A stretch of 64,000 nucleotides of DNA from Gnetum montanum. Taxonomy: Eukaryota > Streptophyta > Gnetopsida > Gnetales > Gnetaceae. The notes under the pieces were generated by a model, which searched no databases, was not told the DNA's origin, and was given only the letters and a program-made list of their open reading frames with translations. Position numbers and translations under genes: made by a program. This document shows, piece by piece, positions 12,191 to 24,211 of this stretch (within the stretch, counting starts at the first letter, position 1; the number at the start of each line of letters is the position of its first letter). Location of the stretch: assembly GCA_015680685.1 (NCBI GenBank), contig MNCI01015652.1, forward strand, positions 88,993 to 152,992. The letters run 5' to 3'.

Positions 12191-14338
12191 GTTATAGAGG
12201 AGATGCTCCATGCTAGTTCAAGAACTAATAAGTATTTTTCACCATTTTTTAACAATTTTTTATCATTTTCTTATTTCTTTCAAAATTTTCTGATTCTTCA
12301 TGTGTTTTCCATTTCTTAATATTTTTCTTTTTTTTTATACTCTTCTCTTTTCCTAAGTCATTTTCTTTATTTTTATGAATTTCTTTTATGTTTCTGTTAA
12401 TAATATTGCCAAGTCATGATGTAGAAGTCAATGCTATATGTTGGATTTATATTCTATGCTATCAAGATGATTGGGTAAATAATTGTATATAGGAATGAGA
12501 TCACCTCATCCATCCCTCTAGTTCTTTGAATAAAAGTTCTTTTTCATGAAAATAATTTGGTTCTTCTATCATGAAACTAAAATTAATCAATGACCATTGT
12601 ACCTTGAAGAAAGAGAGAATGACCAACTAGAAATGGTAAGGGTGTGACCTCAAAGGAACTTGTTGGGTTTTCCTCTTATCTTCCTTCGTATGGTTTATGA
12701 CTCCTTGAGGAATGTATCATCACTCATTCAACCAATAAATAGGAGGCTATGTCTTTGCATGGTGTGGTTTCCATTTCAAAAAAATTTAAAATAAAAAAAA
12801 AGAAGCAAAAAAATGAAAAAGAAATTAAAAATTAATCAAAAAAGGAAGAAAAAGAAAATAATAATAATAATGAAAATTCAAAGCACACCCATTAGACATA
12901 ATAATGGGCTACAAGCATTGGTTGTGGGACTAGAAAGACATGTTACCCATGCCTAAAGGTATGCCTGTAACTGAGGCCTTTCCTTCCTTATTCTTTTTTC
13001 TTCTCTTTTTAGAGTGATGATTGTTCTTTGAGGTGGTTGTAGACTCATGGTGGTTGGCAAGAAGAAATTCACCAATGCAAGGTTATTGTTCATGGTCTGG
13101 ACTTGGTCTAAACTTAGACAAATAGGTATGCTAATCATTTTAATCACATTTATCACAAGAACCTATTGTGAACATGTTCAAGTACCTTACATCCCAATCT
13201 CTATAATACCTTCTCATCCCATTATTCACTTCACTACTATATGTGATTATGAGCCTTTTGGTCTTATGTAGTATAGTATAACATCCTAACCATGGTAGTT
13301 GTGTGTTGTTGGAAACAAAGTAATGGTCTACATTAAACTTCTTAAGTGTACATGGACATCTATAGAAGTGGTTATGTAAGGGCATTATGGCAAGAGCCTT
13401 CTTTGGAGAGGATCCACTTGCATAACTTTTGTTGATCATGGCTTTAAACTAACTTTCATATCTTCCAAAATATCAATGATGGTTTCTTTGAATTTATGCA
13501 CGATTTTGGAACTACTTCTGATCCATTTCATTAATTTATCCTACTTTTCTATTTTCATGTCCATTAATATTTCTTGGTCATCTTCTGAATCAAACCTTTG
13601 GTTCCAATTTTTCAAAAACTTACACTTATTAATCATGGGGGCTAGCAATGTCTTCTTTGAAATTTTTCTAACATCCTATTTTTGAACATCATAATAACTA
13701 ATAGTAATTGATCAAAATAATGTTAATAGCTTGATGATTTTAGTTACCTCATAGCCTTGGGCATAGTATGCTGTCATCACCTTGTGCTTAAATTAAAACT
13801 AAGGGATCCAAAAAGGGTTAATTATTAGAAAAAATTTACCAAAACTAATGTTGATCCTTTGGTCACTACAAGTGATGCTAAATGAAATGCGTAAGGAAGA
13901 AGGTATTTGCTAGGCATGAAAATGAAGCTTAGAGTAGGAAAAAGAAGAATATGCTCATGGACAAATCATAGCACATACAAGATGGTAGCTCAAGCATTGC
14001 ATGTTTGCTAGATCCATGGGACAATGAGATGAAATTTCTATCCATCCTTCAAGAATGTTCTACATAATCATAGAAGAATTAACATAACAATGAAGTTTAG
14101 AAGTTCGCCACTGCAAGTGGCAACAAGAAGAATCATCTTCACTAGATTTTTGAAGACCTTTGTGAATTTTGTAATCTTCAATGTGTATCCAATCTTTTTG
14201 TCATTTTTTCATCTTGTAATACATCCACTTGAATAAAATTTTATAATGCAACACTTAGAGTCAGTTAGTAGTGAGTGTTAGTGAATAATCCCATCATTCC
14301 TAATTTTTTGTAAAGAAAGCTTGGTCCTATCCTGTTAA
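12191..14338 (+). other. Noncoding 3' region of element B
   Basis: A T-rich tract (about 12235-12380) directly follows the coding remnant; element E has a T-rich tract at the same place (minus strand, 57440-57600). Then low-complexity A-rich DNA (12775-12880) and unrecognised sequence. Small ORFs (12953-13156, 13140-13439 minus; 13476-13685 plus) have no family resemblance and are probably chance. Confidence 0.55.
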
Positions 14339-14372
14339 CTCAAGGACAAGTGTTTATTCAGTCATGGGGGTA
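14339..14372 (+). promoter_or_regulatory. Polypurine region of element B
   Basis: CTCAAGGACAAG at 14339-14350 and GGGGGTA immediately before the LTR. The CTTGAGGACAAG-type box before the polypurine tract is typical of plant Athila/Tat elements; elements D and E have equivalents, which fixes the inner edge of the LTR. Confidence 0.75.
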
Positions 14373-15253
14373 TGATGAAGCATTAGTTGGTTGTGACAAC
14401 ATAGCATCTTTGATGTAGCTACTTTGACATAGCTATGTTAATGAGGCCCCATCAACACATGCGATGATGCATTGACGAGGCCCCATCAACTTTGTATCTA
14501 TTCTTTGCCTATAAATACATGTGCTCCTACTATGTATTGGCATTCTTTAGTTAATAGAGTAGTTGACCTCTTGCAGTTTTATTACATAGTGTTAGAGAAT
14601 AGTGAGTGCATGTAGTGTAGATTTGAGTCAATTGTATGGCATCTTATTCCAGTGGCAATGTACCTAAATACATTTCATGAATGGCAATAAGATCGAGATT
14701 GATTCTTATTCATTGTAGTAGTTTGACTTAGATGAAATTTACTTTCCATGAAATTTATATTTTAGATACTTAGTTAATATTTACATTTCCATGCATGTTA
14801 ATGAGTCAGTAGAATGAATGGGACCAGTTTCAAGAATAAACACGTATTTTCTTGGTAATCTTAGTAGCATTATTGCTTGGTTCCCCTAGTAGCATAGCCC
14901 TTGGTAATCATACTAGTGAATACATGGATTCAAGATGTGTACAGTAAGCTAAGCATGGACACTCATCACCTATAGGCTAGTTTAGACTTTACTTTATTTT
15001 GCTAATAAGTTAAATAATTGATATCTTTATTATCATTAGGAGTAGCCTTAGGCCAAAACAAAATCAAGAATCACATGCCTCATTTTGGACTGAACCATAT
15101 GTGACAAAGCTACCACTAGTCCAACTAGGAAGACAATGAACTACGATAAAGGCATAACAATCTAAATGCCACAACTAGTTCCATCCATAGAATTTGACTA
15201 GACCATGCATGGATGCTTATGGTTGGGTGTAGGAGGTACCTTGCCACTTATCA
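14373..15253 (+). repeat. 3' LTR of element B
   Basis: 881 bp from TGATGAAGCA to GCCACTTATCA. A TATAAATA lies at 14510-14517. Its terminal block GGTACCTTGCCACTTATCA matches the end of the solo LTR (GGTACCTCGCCACTCATCA). What follows (ATATGCTAAAC) is not a primer-binding site, confirming that this is the 3' copy. Confidence 0.88.
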
Positions 15254-16306
15254 ATATGCTAAACATTTTGGTTGTATTATAGGAACCTAGGAGCAAATGC
15301 CTAAAAATCATTCCCTAGCATTATAAGATCAATTACTTCGAGTGGTTCAACCACACTGACGTAATGGTGCTACAGTAGCTTAAGACAATGGATTGTGTGA
15401 CCTTTATTATATCCCTTATCAATTGGTTCATCTAAGAAGAGGTCTTGGAATTTTACAGGATCCTCAAGCTGCACCTCATGAAGGAAAATCCCCTAGAGTG
15501 CTATTTGGTTTCTTCTATTTGGAAGACACAAGTAAAAGTGATGACAGCCATGCTACAAGAGTGATTTGGGCTACTAGCTAGGGGGAATGACATTTTCAGC
15601 CAATGCAAGTATGGAAGAGAAATACGATATCTTTCACTAGTTCATTAGTAAGTCTAATTCTGGGTGGCTCTAGGCACAAGGTTTATACTTTATGAACCCT
15701 CAGCCTGAACACTAGGTGATGGGATGGATGATTGTAATGAGCATCTTGCCATCCATGCACACCACTTATGTGTTTAGCCTTGCACTCCATGTTATGAAAG
15801 CCTTGAGGTTTGGGGAGGAAGCAAATTTTTCTTACCTCCTAATCAGGTATTTAGTTTATCATTGTAATGATAATTCTTTGAAGTTGTATTTTCCATTCCT
15901 TATCTTAGCAATTATCCAAAAGCATGGAGTTTTAGAGCTTCAAAGAAAAATAAAAGGTGCATCTTTCAGTACTCAAAAAGGATACCTTTGTTCATTCTCT
16001 AAATATTTACACAAAGGTCTGCCCATTCCTCAAAGAATCAAAGGAGCCAAGTTCTTCATTGGCACTTGAAGCTAGTGAAATTTAAGAGTTTAGAGTCAAG
16101 GTTTAGAGCTAGCTCTAGGAGGTTTGAAAAACACAAAGGAGATCCTAATGGTGCTAAAGAGGCTTAGATCAACCCTCATCACCATGGACAAGAGGGTGGG
16201 GGACATTGAAAAACATGTTCATCCTCAAATCTAGGATGATGGTGAAGGGGCAAAGCCCTCTCATTTTGAAGAGAATATGGAAGTGGAGGCAAGCTCAAAG
16301 GCTTGA
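15254..16306 (+). pseudogene. Degenerate ORF, possible plant transposon-protein relative
   Basis: Two open pieces (15393-15581, 15716-16069) and a continuing frame to about 16306 with stops read as one decayed protein. The middle part has ILPSMHTTYVFSLALHVMKA, then LIRYLVYHCNDNSLKLYFP, and a short charged, coiled-coil-like C terminus (KRLRSTLITMDKRVGDIEKH). The pattern recalls the putative plant transposon proteins found near retroelements, but I cannot confirm that without a profile search. It lies just outside the 3' LTR of element B on the same strand. Function unknown. Confidence 0.35.
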
Positions 16307-18705
16307 TCTATGCCTCAAATTTTATTTTATTTTTGTTGATTGTATGGCTATGTGGCCATTGCTGTGATGTATGAACAAGTTTAATTTTGTTTGTTTTATT
16401 TTTAATTATACTATAATGGATAGATGGTTAGCATTAATGTTATTTTTTATTATATATATGTTTATATATTATCTAGATATACTGTGCTTTAGCTAGATTT
16501 TTCTTTGCAAATTGATATAATGTAATTGTGACACCGATTTATCAACAGTAGTTTTAACTATTTTTATAGCCACTTTAAGTAGCTATGCATGCATTATCCA
16601 TAACAATGATTAGTATACATTAGTAATTTTTTTATTTTCTTTTTGCCTTAGTGGCTAGGCACTCATCAAAAACTAGTTAGGGGTTGTGTTGAATCCCTTA
16701 TTACTCCAATTTTTAACTATATAAGTTTACCTTTTTAATTTTTTACTGTTTTACTTTATTGAAGATCATCAATTTTTGTGATAAGTATCGATTAGTATAT
16801 TCTTTATCAAGTTTTATTTATCGTAGGTCATCGTAGGATTGATGGAAATAGATGTCAATTATATCGATCTTCATAGCTACTGTTATATGGATTGATAATG
16901 TAGAATTCTAAGAGAAAGTATCTCATGAAGGAATCAAGATATCAATTTGAATCACTAGGAGGATCTAAATCATGTGTCAAAGATGACAGAGATTGTGATA
17001 TAGTTCAATAACTATGCAATTGATTATTAGTGAACTCCTCGATACTAATCAATTTCCAAAAATATTGATTTTTCCAATTATTGTTGAGTCTTCTTTAGTA
17101 TAAATAAGAAGCTCATTTATGAATGAAAGTGATACCAAACTCAAGAAAAGCCCACACCAAATTGAATATTTCTTTGAATACTTGCATTAAAAATTATTAA
17201 GGAAGATTAGTGGTACCTTGTGGTAATCAACAACCATTTGATGTTTATTAAGGCTATGAAGTTTCCACATTGTGAAGGCAGCAAAGTAGGATCACAAATA
17301 AGGTGATATTTCCTTTGTAATCTTCTAACATTTATGATAAATTTATATATTTTCAATTTGGTTTAATCAATTTTTTCCATCTTTGAACATAAGATTAGAA
17401 GTTAGGATGAGGACTTTTGATTTCACTTATAAGTGATAGTCATAAGTGTGCAATTTTTAATTGAATTAGGGTCTAATTATTTATTGTATTAATGATCTTT
17501 TTAACTTTGGAAGTGTTCCTCAATGGATACGACTCATGGGTTAGGCATAGATGAGGTGACAACTTTACAATGAAGATAACTACTAAGATAACTTAGCACC
17601 AAACTTTGGTTGGCTTGTCACCCTTCTATAAGTCTTGCATCTTAAGCAGAGTATAGAAGGGAGGACATACCAAGTCTTGACTGGAGCTATTCTTGATTTG
17701 GGTGTTAGATGCTTTGATGAGTCTAGATCTTGGGAAGATAGTTGAGTTTAACAATAAGCTTTAAGGTCATAGACCGTAGTTGTTGGAGCTTCAAGAACCT
17801 AAGGTTTTTTTAATCAAACTTTGAGTAGTATGAGTTTACTTCTCCAAAATTGATGGAATCCTCCTTTAGTTTTGGTATAGCAAGCTCATGTGTTACCTAG
17901 GCCATGCTCTGAGGTTGTTGCTCATTTTAAGTGGGGGAGGGTTGTGAGAGAGGTAATAGGGTTGATGATGGCTTGCTACCTCCCCTAGAGTTAGGGTTCG
18001 TGGGGGTAGAAGATGTTGTTTGTTCCTTGTGCCTTCAAAAACATACTAGCGTGATAGTTCCATGCATTAGTAAGAGGAGGCTACAACCTTCCTCATTACC
18101 CCACTTGATAGGACTTTGCCTAGGAGGGTTACGTAATTCAACTTTGCATTGGGGTGTAAACTAGGTGTCATAGGACATATTATGGGATGTTGCCTATGCT
18201 CATTAGAGTGTGATACCAACTACCAGCACATGGTAATGAATTTGGAGGGTTCAACTGGTAGTCCTCATGGTGTCCACATGAGTTGAGTAAGGAATGCTAT
18301 CTAGCTTTTATTAACGATACACATTTGAATTAATTGAAATAACCACTCAAGTTGCATGCTAACACTGGATTGTTTGTTGGCATGTGTTTTAGGAATGTTT
18401 TGCTGATTCCTCTTGACTTCTGTGTCAATTCTAAACTTAATTCTAAACTTAATTGAGGAACTCTTGGAGTGCTAGACAATGTGTTAAGGACAACGTTCTT
18501 ACATAACCTTTAGGTGAAAAGTGTTTACAGAAACTTCATCACCAAGAGAAAAAGAACATATGCAGACACAAATGGCCAAGCATATTGTTGACAACGATGG
18601 CCCGAAGAATATGCAACTAATATTACGAAGGAAACACTAAAGGCTTAGGTTTGGAATGTCACCACCCGCATTCCATATTTGGAAGGTAACGTACTGTACT
18701 TGCGT
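16307..18705. other. AT-rich spacer, no recognisable gene
   Basis: No ORF with family resemblance; the one at 17931-18164 looks like chance. There are no clear LTR ends or tandem repeats. It contains the probable 3' flank of the P450 gene, whose stop codon is at 18706-18708. Confidence 0.5.
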
Positions 18706-21552
18706 TCATTCGTGAATAAGACCCAGACGAGAAACATGCTTGAGCCTAGGAACCAGTATGAAATCAGTGCCCAGCACCTGAGCATCATCGTGCTGCTGCG
18801 GCGTTGGCAGCGACCAATCAAAAGCGAATAACACAGCAGCCAAGCATAACCTCAAGATCGGCAGAGCCATGGGATAGCCAGGGCAACCTCGCCTTCCCGC
18901 GCTGAAGGGAAGCACCTTATGCTCAGAGCTCAGCTACGACAGATCCATGCACTCATCTGCCATGAATCTCTCTGGATCGAACTTCTCTGCGTTTTCCCAG
19001 ACTCTTGGATCGGTTCCAATGGCCGCCAAATTGAATAGCACCTGCGTTCCGGCAGGTACGTGGAATCCGTCCACGGTGACGGCTTCTGTCGATTTGTGCG
19101 GAATTCCGAGGGCAAGCGGTGGGTGGAGGCGCAGCGTTTCCTTGATGACGCAATTAAGATATTTGGTTTTCCCAACCGAATTTTCGTCCAGTTTTCCACC
19201 ATGCTGTGCTACGACTGTGTCGATTTCTTGCTGCAGCTTCGACATGACTTTTGGATTTGTTGCGACTTCCCTCACCGCCGACTCCAGCGGAATTGACGTC
19301 GTCTCCGTTGCTGCCCCAAACATGTCCTGCAATTAAAACGGAATTTTCATTTAAGACAGCATTAACTTGACGATTGACGAGACACTAGTATGGCAGGGGA
19401 CCGTGAATAAAGTCTTGATTTTACAAAGAAAAAGTCGTTGGGAGGGAGAAAGACACTGCACATTCATCATGCAGATGATATTTTGCAGAGTGAAAGTGAC
19501 CGGATCTCGGTGATGCACGTCAAGGAGCACATCTATAAAGTCTTTGGCGTGATCAGCATGAGCAGGCAGGGGATTCTGAAGGTGGTCCTGGATCATTTTG
19601 TTGAAAACGTAATCGAGTTCTTTTCTGACCTGCTTTGCTTTCCTTCGAATGCCATGAAAATCAAACACGTTCAGGAACGGGATAAAATCTCCTATATTAA
19701 ATTTGAGCAGAGCGTTTGCAGCCTCCTCAAGAATGATCTTGAAAACAAGTATGGAGCCGTCCGCCAACTGCAAAGCCTGGCCCTTGTATGTCCTGCCAGT
19801 CAACATGCGCAGCGACAGCTTGGAAATAACGTCCTTCAATGCCACAGACATATTCACCGCCTTTACGCCTTTGCTGCTGGTCTCCCACAAATCTGAAACC
19901 AACGCTTCAACCTGCTTCAAATATCGGTAAATGATTAATTACGAACTTTTATAGTTCACTCTGATACCCAATATAATTCCATTAATCTAAGACGTGGATG
20001 TCGCTACTCGGGTCTTTGGTGTATAGCTTGTAACCAAAAAGAATTTAAGCCTGAGACAAATTTACAAAGAAAGAACTCTCTGGCTTTTATAGCGGAAACC
20101 TTTGAAAGTATAAATCGGAGTCATAATGTTTTAGCGGATCACTTGGCTTCATCCAAACTAGCACCAAATCGTTTGGTCTGTAATTACAGTAGGCAACTGG
20201 GCATTACCTCAAATTATTAAAGAGCCATCAGTGACATAGTTTTAAACATGTCGGGTTGTATAATCGGTAACGCTGCATGTAAAATACTGCATCGTAAGTA
20301 CTGAAAAATCCTCAACTTTGATCTATGAGGATTGTATAACCATAGTTAACAGAAACCAGAAATGGAGAAAGAAACGGCATAAATAATCCAAGCAATAATT
20401 TAGAGAATTTGTATATTTCCAAGTCAAAAGTGAAACGGAAGTGATACATGGAAAGAGAACTACCAATATAACTCTACCAATATAACTCATATATTATGAA
20501 AGAAATTACAGTTTATGGCTAAATATTGTTAATTTAAATGTATTTTATTTAGTAACTATGGGAAAACGTTTCAGATTTCTCTGAAAAATATATTAATATG
20601 CCAGGTAAACACCTAAAGCAACCCCGTTTTGAAACGGGTTTCCTTTGCCGAAACAGAAAATGCAAAACATGACAATCCATTGCGTTTCTGGAAGTATAAC
20701 CACAAAAATGCAAGATTTTAGTTATTTAGTTTTGCTTAAACACCTCTTAAGTCTAAACTGTTGCGCTACTTCTCAACTAACGAGTGTACCCAACATTTTC
20801 AAGTTCGTAATACTAAGACTCATAAATATTTTCCTCGCTATATTCTGCGAAGATTTATATGGCTATTTAAAAAAAATATAAATAATTGTATCTTGTACAG
20901 TGCAAAGTTGCGAACAATACACACAACATCGAGTGAAAAGTTAAGACTAGTACTTTATTAATACTCGCCTAGACCATCTGCAGAATGATCCTCTGCAGCA
21001 AAGTTGTCCAAATCACATTTTCGGTATGCATAAAAATATACAGCTAAGCTATTAAAATTTTACAAGAAAATGCAATAATAAGGAACGCTTCCTGTGTTTT
21101 AATGAATTCAGTCATACCTGCTCATATCTAATGGGCTTGAAATCTTCCATCTTTTTGGGGGAGAGCATTTCTCTGACGCAGAGCTTGCGCATATGGCGCC
21201 AAAAATCTCCATACGGAGACATAAGCACCGCCTTCCTTTCGAACAGAATATCTCCCGAGGCAGTTACAGGTCTGCTGGCAAACACAGCATCGTGGTTCTT
21301 AAGAAACAGCACTGCTTTCTCGTATGAAGATACAACTACCGTGTGAACACAGCCCATTCTCAGATACATGATGTCCCCATACTTGTCAGCCAATTTTTTC
21401 AGCGTGAGAGGAGTCATCCCTCTTAACTGAAACAGATTTCCTAGAATTGGCAAACCGACAGGACCAGGAGGCAAATCATGAGACCCAACTCTGAATAATA
21501 TTCTGTACAGCAAAGGGATAATTAACAAAACAACTACAACAAGTGCAGCCAT
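18706..21552 (-). pseudogene. A-type cytochrome P450, three exons, one premature stop
   Basis: Exon 1 is 21118-21552 (145 codons), exon 2 19462-19911 (150), exon 3 18706-19326 (207 with stop); both introns are phase 0 with GT...AG ends (donors CAG|GTATGA and AAT|GTGCAG; acceptors GAAGCAG|G and TTGCAG|G). The joined frame is about 500 residues, normal for the family. Visible: N-terminal hydrophobic anchor, DLPPGPVGLPILGNL hinge, helix-C WRHMRKLC, I-helix DMFGAATETTS, ETLR (ExxR), FDPERF, and heme loop PFSAGRRGCPG. A TAG (opposite 18934-18936) interrupts the frame 12 codons before the heme-loop Pro, so the heme Cys would be lost. Everything else is open. It would be an ER-bound NADPH-P450-reductase-dependent monooxygenase of the CYP71 clan; the subfamily and substrate cannot be told. 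It is either a young pseudogene or a sequencing error. Confidence 0.9.
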
Positions 21553-21626
21553 GTTATCTGGAGCAAGAAACTCAATATCGCTCAGAATGTATCGGCGGGG
21601 AGATGCAGAGACGATATGATGGATGC

Positions 21627-21634
21627 ATATTTAT
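21627..21634 (-). promoter_or_regulatory. TATA-like box of the second P450
   Basis: ATAAATAT on minus within GCATAAATATGC, about 75-80 bp upstream of the ATG at 21550-21552. Position and context match the TATA-like box of copy 1, so this part of the promoter was duplicated with the gene. Confidence 0.5.
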
Positions 21635-21659
21635 GCGGATGCACATGCTTTCTGTATCA

Positions 21660-23635
21660 TCCACTTTCAACGCACGCGAGACGCAATAACGTGGCGTGCA
21701 TCTCTTTGCTGTTTGCCATGAATGACCTTGTAGCACAAGTACCGAATGAGGTTGCTCCTACGAGTTCCGTTTCCACAACCACTTCTATTTGATCTTTTTA
21801 CCAAACTTTTGGAACGATAAGGTTGTTTCCACTGTTACCCGTGACGATGACCCTGTTTTGTTTTTTATTTTTTGATCAGAGAGGTGAGAAAAAGAGCAAA
21901 AACCAGCAATGAACAATAAACAACACCTGTGAATGTGTGAGTCATGGCGGAACCTTTAACGCTCCCAAAGGCCAATCCATGCAAATGCAATGTTTTCTTC
22001 GCACGCCCCGTCCTCTCTCCGTATGAGCCAAACTTGGCCCTTCAGCCTTAGGTTACCAAAGTAGCCCTTTCATGATTTCCGTGTGTTTGTTTATTCATTT
22101 GTACTCCCTTGTTTTCTGTGGTCTATGTGTCATGCCGATGCCATGAATCTTGATTGCTTGCATGCCACTTAAAAATGAAATGAAGTTTCTTGTCAGATTC
22201 AGAATAGGAGAAGATAGGTAAGATTTTAATGCACAATGCAAACATTCAGAATAGGAGAAGATTTTAATGCACAAGGCAAGAATAATACCAAGCAAGGCAA
22301 GGAGACCATTTCAATGTATATATACAGATTCAGACAATTTTATTGGAAATTATGAAATACATACCCATTGTGGGTTTAATGCACTTCTGTATGCACTCCC
22401 AAATCCAACGCTAATAGTTAGTGAAAATTTATCCGTCATCAGTGCATAGCTCTAAACTCTTTCCTAACTCCTTTGATTATTTTTTAAAAAGGTTTTAGAG
22501 GGATCTTTTTTTTAATAAAAAATACTAAGAAAATTTAATGCCCAATTTTTCAATTGTGTAGTGATAACACTAGTGAACTATCTCCTTTGATTTTTCATTA
22601 AGGTTTCAAAGTAGTGGTGGGATCCTTTTCTTTTCAATATATTAATAAAAAAATTATCACACAAATTTTCAACTCATCTAAATAGTGTAGCAATAATGAA
22701 TGTGTGCTAGCTAGCTTAGTCTTTGTACTACACATGGTCATTATTGCTTTTCTTTGCCATGTGTATGACATTTGCTTGGGCCCCTTTTTCCTTCATGCTA
22801 ATCCATTGCCCTTTATTAGTAGAAAAAGAAGGGGATTGATCGATCCATAGTTTTTAGGAGGGGTACTACAAGCCCTATACCCCATGCATTCAATTAAATG
22901 TAATAGGTGGTTCATTGGTTTGATTGACTATACTCTTCTAGTTATTCATTTGATACAAAGGTGTGCTTTAACTAGGGGATGTGTTGTCCCTATTAGACTC
23001 TTCCCCATAAGGCCCCCATCTTGCATGGGCATAAGCACCCTCTTTCTACCCATATATGAGACCCTTAGCCACTACCTTCCTACTAGAATGGATGGGTTTG
23101 GTGCTCCCACAGTTATAGCATTCATGATCTTGTCAACTCAAACTCAACTATATATTGGAAGATAGGGTAGAACAAGGGTTGGTATGTTTCCCCCTTCTTT
23201 TTAACATGCGATGGCACCTTATAGAGCAAGTCAAGTTTGTCTCATTGTAGAGCAACTGCAACAACCTCATTCCTTCTACTTAGTCGACGATTAATTTAGT
23301 GACATCATGGTCGCCAAAAAAGCCTTAAGAAGCATCAAACATTTCAAATAAGATTCATGGAGCATTTTTGATATAGAAAGAACTAGCTCTGAAGGTGACT
23401 TCATAAAAAGTAGTTAAGGAAAAGATATAATAAAATGAAATGCACGTGGTGGTTACTATGGTAGTTTGTTCTTAACCTAGAAAATATCCCAAAAGTACTT
23501 GCTATAGAACTACCAAGGGCAACAGAACTATGAGTAAATACATGAAATTAAATATAGGGACAAGCAAGAATCAAGCAATAATCTAGCAACCTAGGATAAT
23601 GCTTGCCCCCCAAGGATTGAGGCTTTAATGACCTA
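21660..23635. other. Upstream spacer of P450, no gene seen
   Basis: The first ~400 bp are less AT-rich and may hold promoter elements. The rest is AT-rich with small ORFs (22095-22295 minus, 22884-23165 plus) that resemble nothing known. A short direct repeat (AGAATAGGAGAAGAT) occurs at about 22201 and 22250. Confidence 0.45.
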
Positions 23636-23912
23636 TGATGAATGTTGGAAATGTCAGAACAACTAAGCACATGTAATTTTGACCAATTCTTTTTGTGTGT
23701 GTGATGAATGTTGGAAATGTTGGGATAACTAAGTAGATGTAATTTTGACCAATTCTATGTGTGTGTGTAATTTTGACCAATTCTTTTTGTGTGTGTGATG
23801 AATGTTGGAAATTTTGGAATAACTAAGTAAATTAATTTTGACCAATTCTTTTTGTGTGTGTGATGAATGTTGGAAATGTTGGAATGACTAAGTAGATGTA
23901 ATTTTGACAAAT
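23636..23912. repeat. Minisatellite, four ~65-bp units
   Basis: Units start with TGATGAATGTTGGAA at 23636, 23702, 23796 and 23861, run through TAATTTTGACCAATTC, and end in short GT tracts. The second unit has an extra partial copy of its end. Confidence 0.9.
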
Positions 23913-24004
23913 TGTGTGTGTGTGCATGTGCGTGCATGTGTGTGTGTGTGTGGGTGGGTGGCTCACTTTCACATTGGTGGGTGGGTGGCTCACTTTCACA
24001 TTGG
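23913..24004. repeat. GT microsatellite and 27-bp duplication
   Basis: A (TG)n run with CATG interruptions is followed by two identical 27-bp units (23951-23977 and 23978-24004) containing GGGTGGGTGGCTCAC. Apparent His/Thr-rich or Cys/Val-rich ORFs here are translations of the microsatellite. Confidence 0.9.
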
Positions 24005-24211
24005 CGACTTGTGAAGGGCATGTAGCTTGGTGTTACACCTGCTCTGCTAGAGCAATCAAGGAAAGCACTACTAGTAGTTTAAAAACATACCATTTATCCA
24101 TCACTTTCACATTGGTGACTTGTGAAGGGCATGTAGCTTGGTCTTACACCTACTCTGCTAGAACAATAAAGGAAAGCACTACTAGCAATTTAAAAACATA
24201 CCATTTATCCA
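23990..24211. repeat. 111-bp tandem duplication
   Basis: Two units, 23990-24100 and 24101-24211, start with TCACTTTCACATTGG and end with ACCATTTATCCA, differing at only a few positions. The first ~15 bp of the unit is also the tail of the preceding 27-bp repeat, so the repeats grew out of each other. Confidence 0.92.

Larger units (their letters stand above)
9804..15253 (+). mobile_element. Element B: 5'-truncated, pol-less Athila-like retrotransposon
   Basis: Plus-strand order: gag from the truncation point at 9804, a short post-protease region, about 2 kb of noncoding DNA, polypurine region, 3' LTR (14373-15253). The 5' LTR is absent; the left edge coincides exactly with the outer end of the LTR of element A, suggesting A inserted into B or a rearrangement joined them. 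RT, RNase H and integrase are not detectable, as in element E. Confidence 0.8.

Noticed and set aside
15254-15300. Primer-binding site after the LTR of element B
   Set aside because: The sequence ATATGCTAAACATTTTGG does not resemble the TGGCGCC-type site seen in A and E, so the LTR is a 3' LTR and no site is called.
18947-19336. 129-codon plus-strand ORF overlapping the P450 exon 3
   Set aside because: Mirror frame of a real exon on minus; no motifs of its own. The same holds for the plus ORFs 19438-19896, 19060-19296 and 21131-21346.
23636-24211. Possible CRISPR-like array
   Set aside because: Units are directly adjacent minisatellites without unique spacers of constant length, in plant DNA, with no cas genes.
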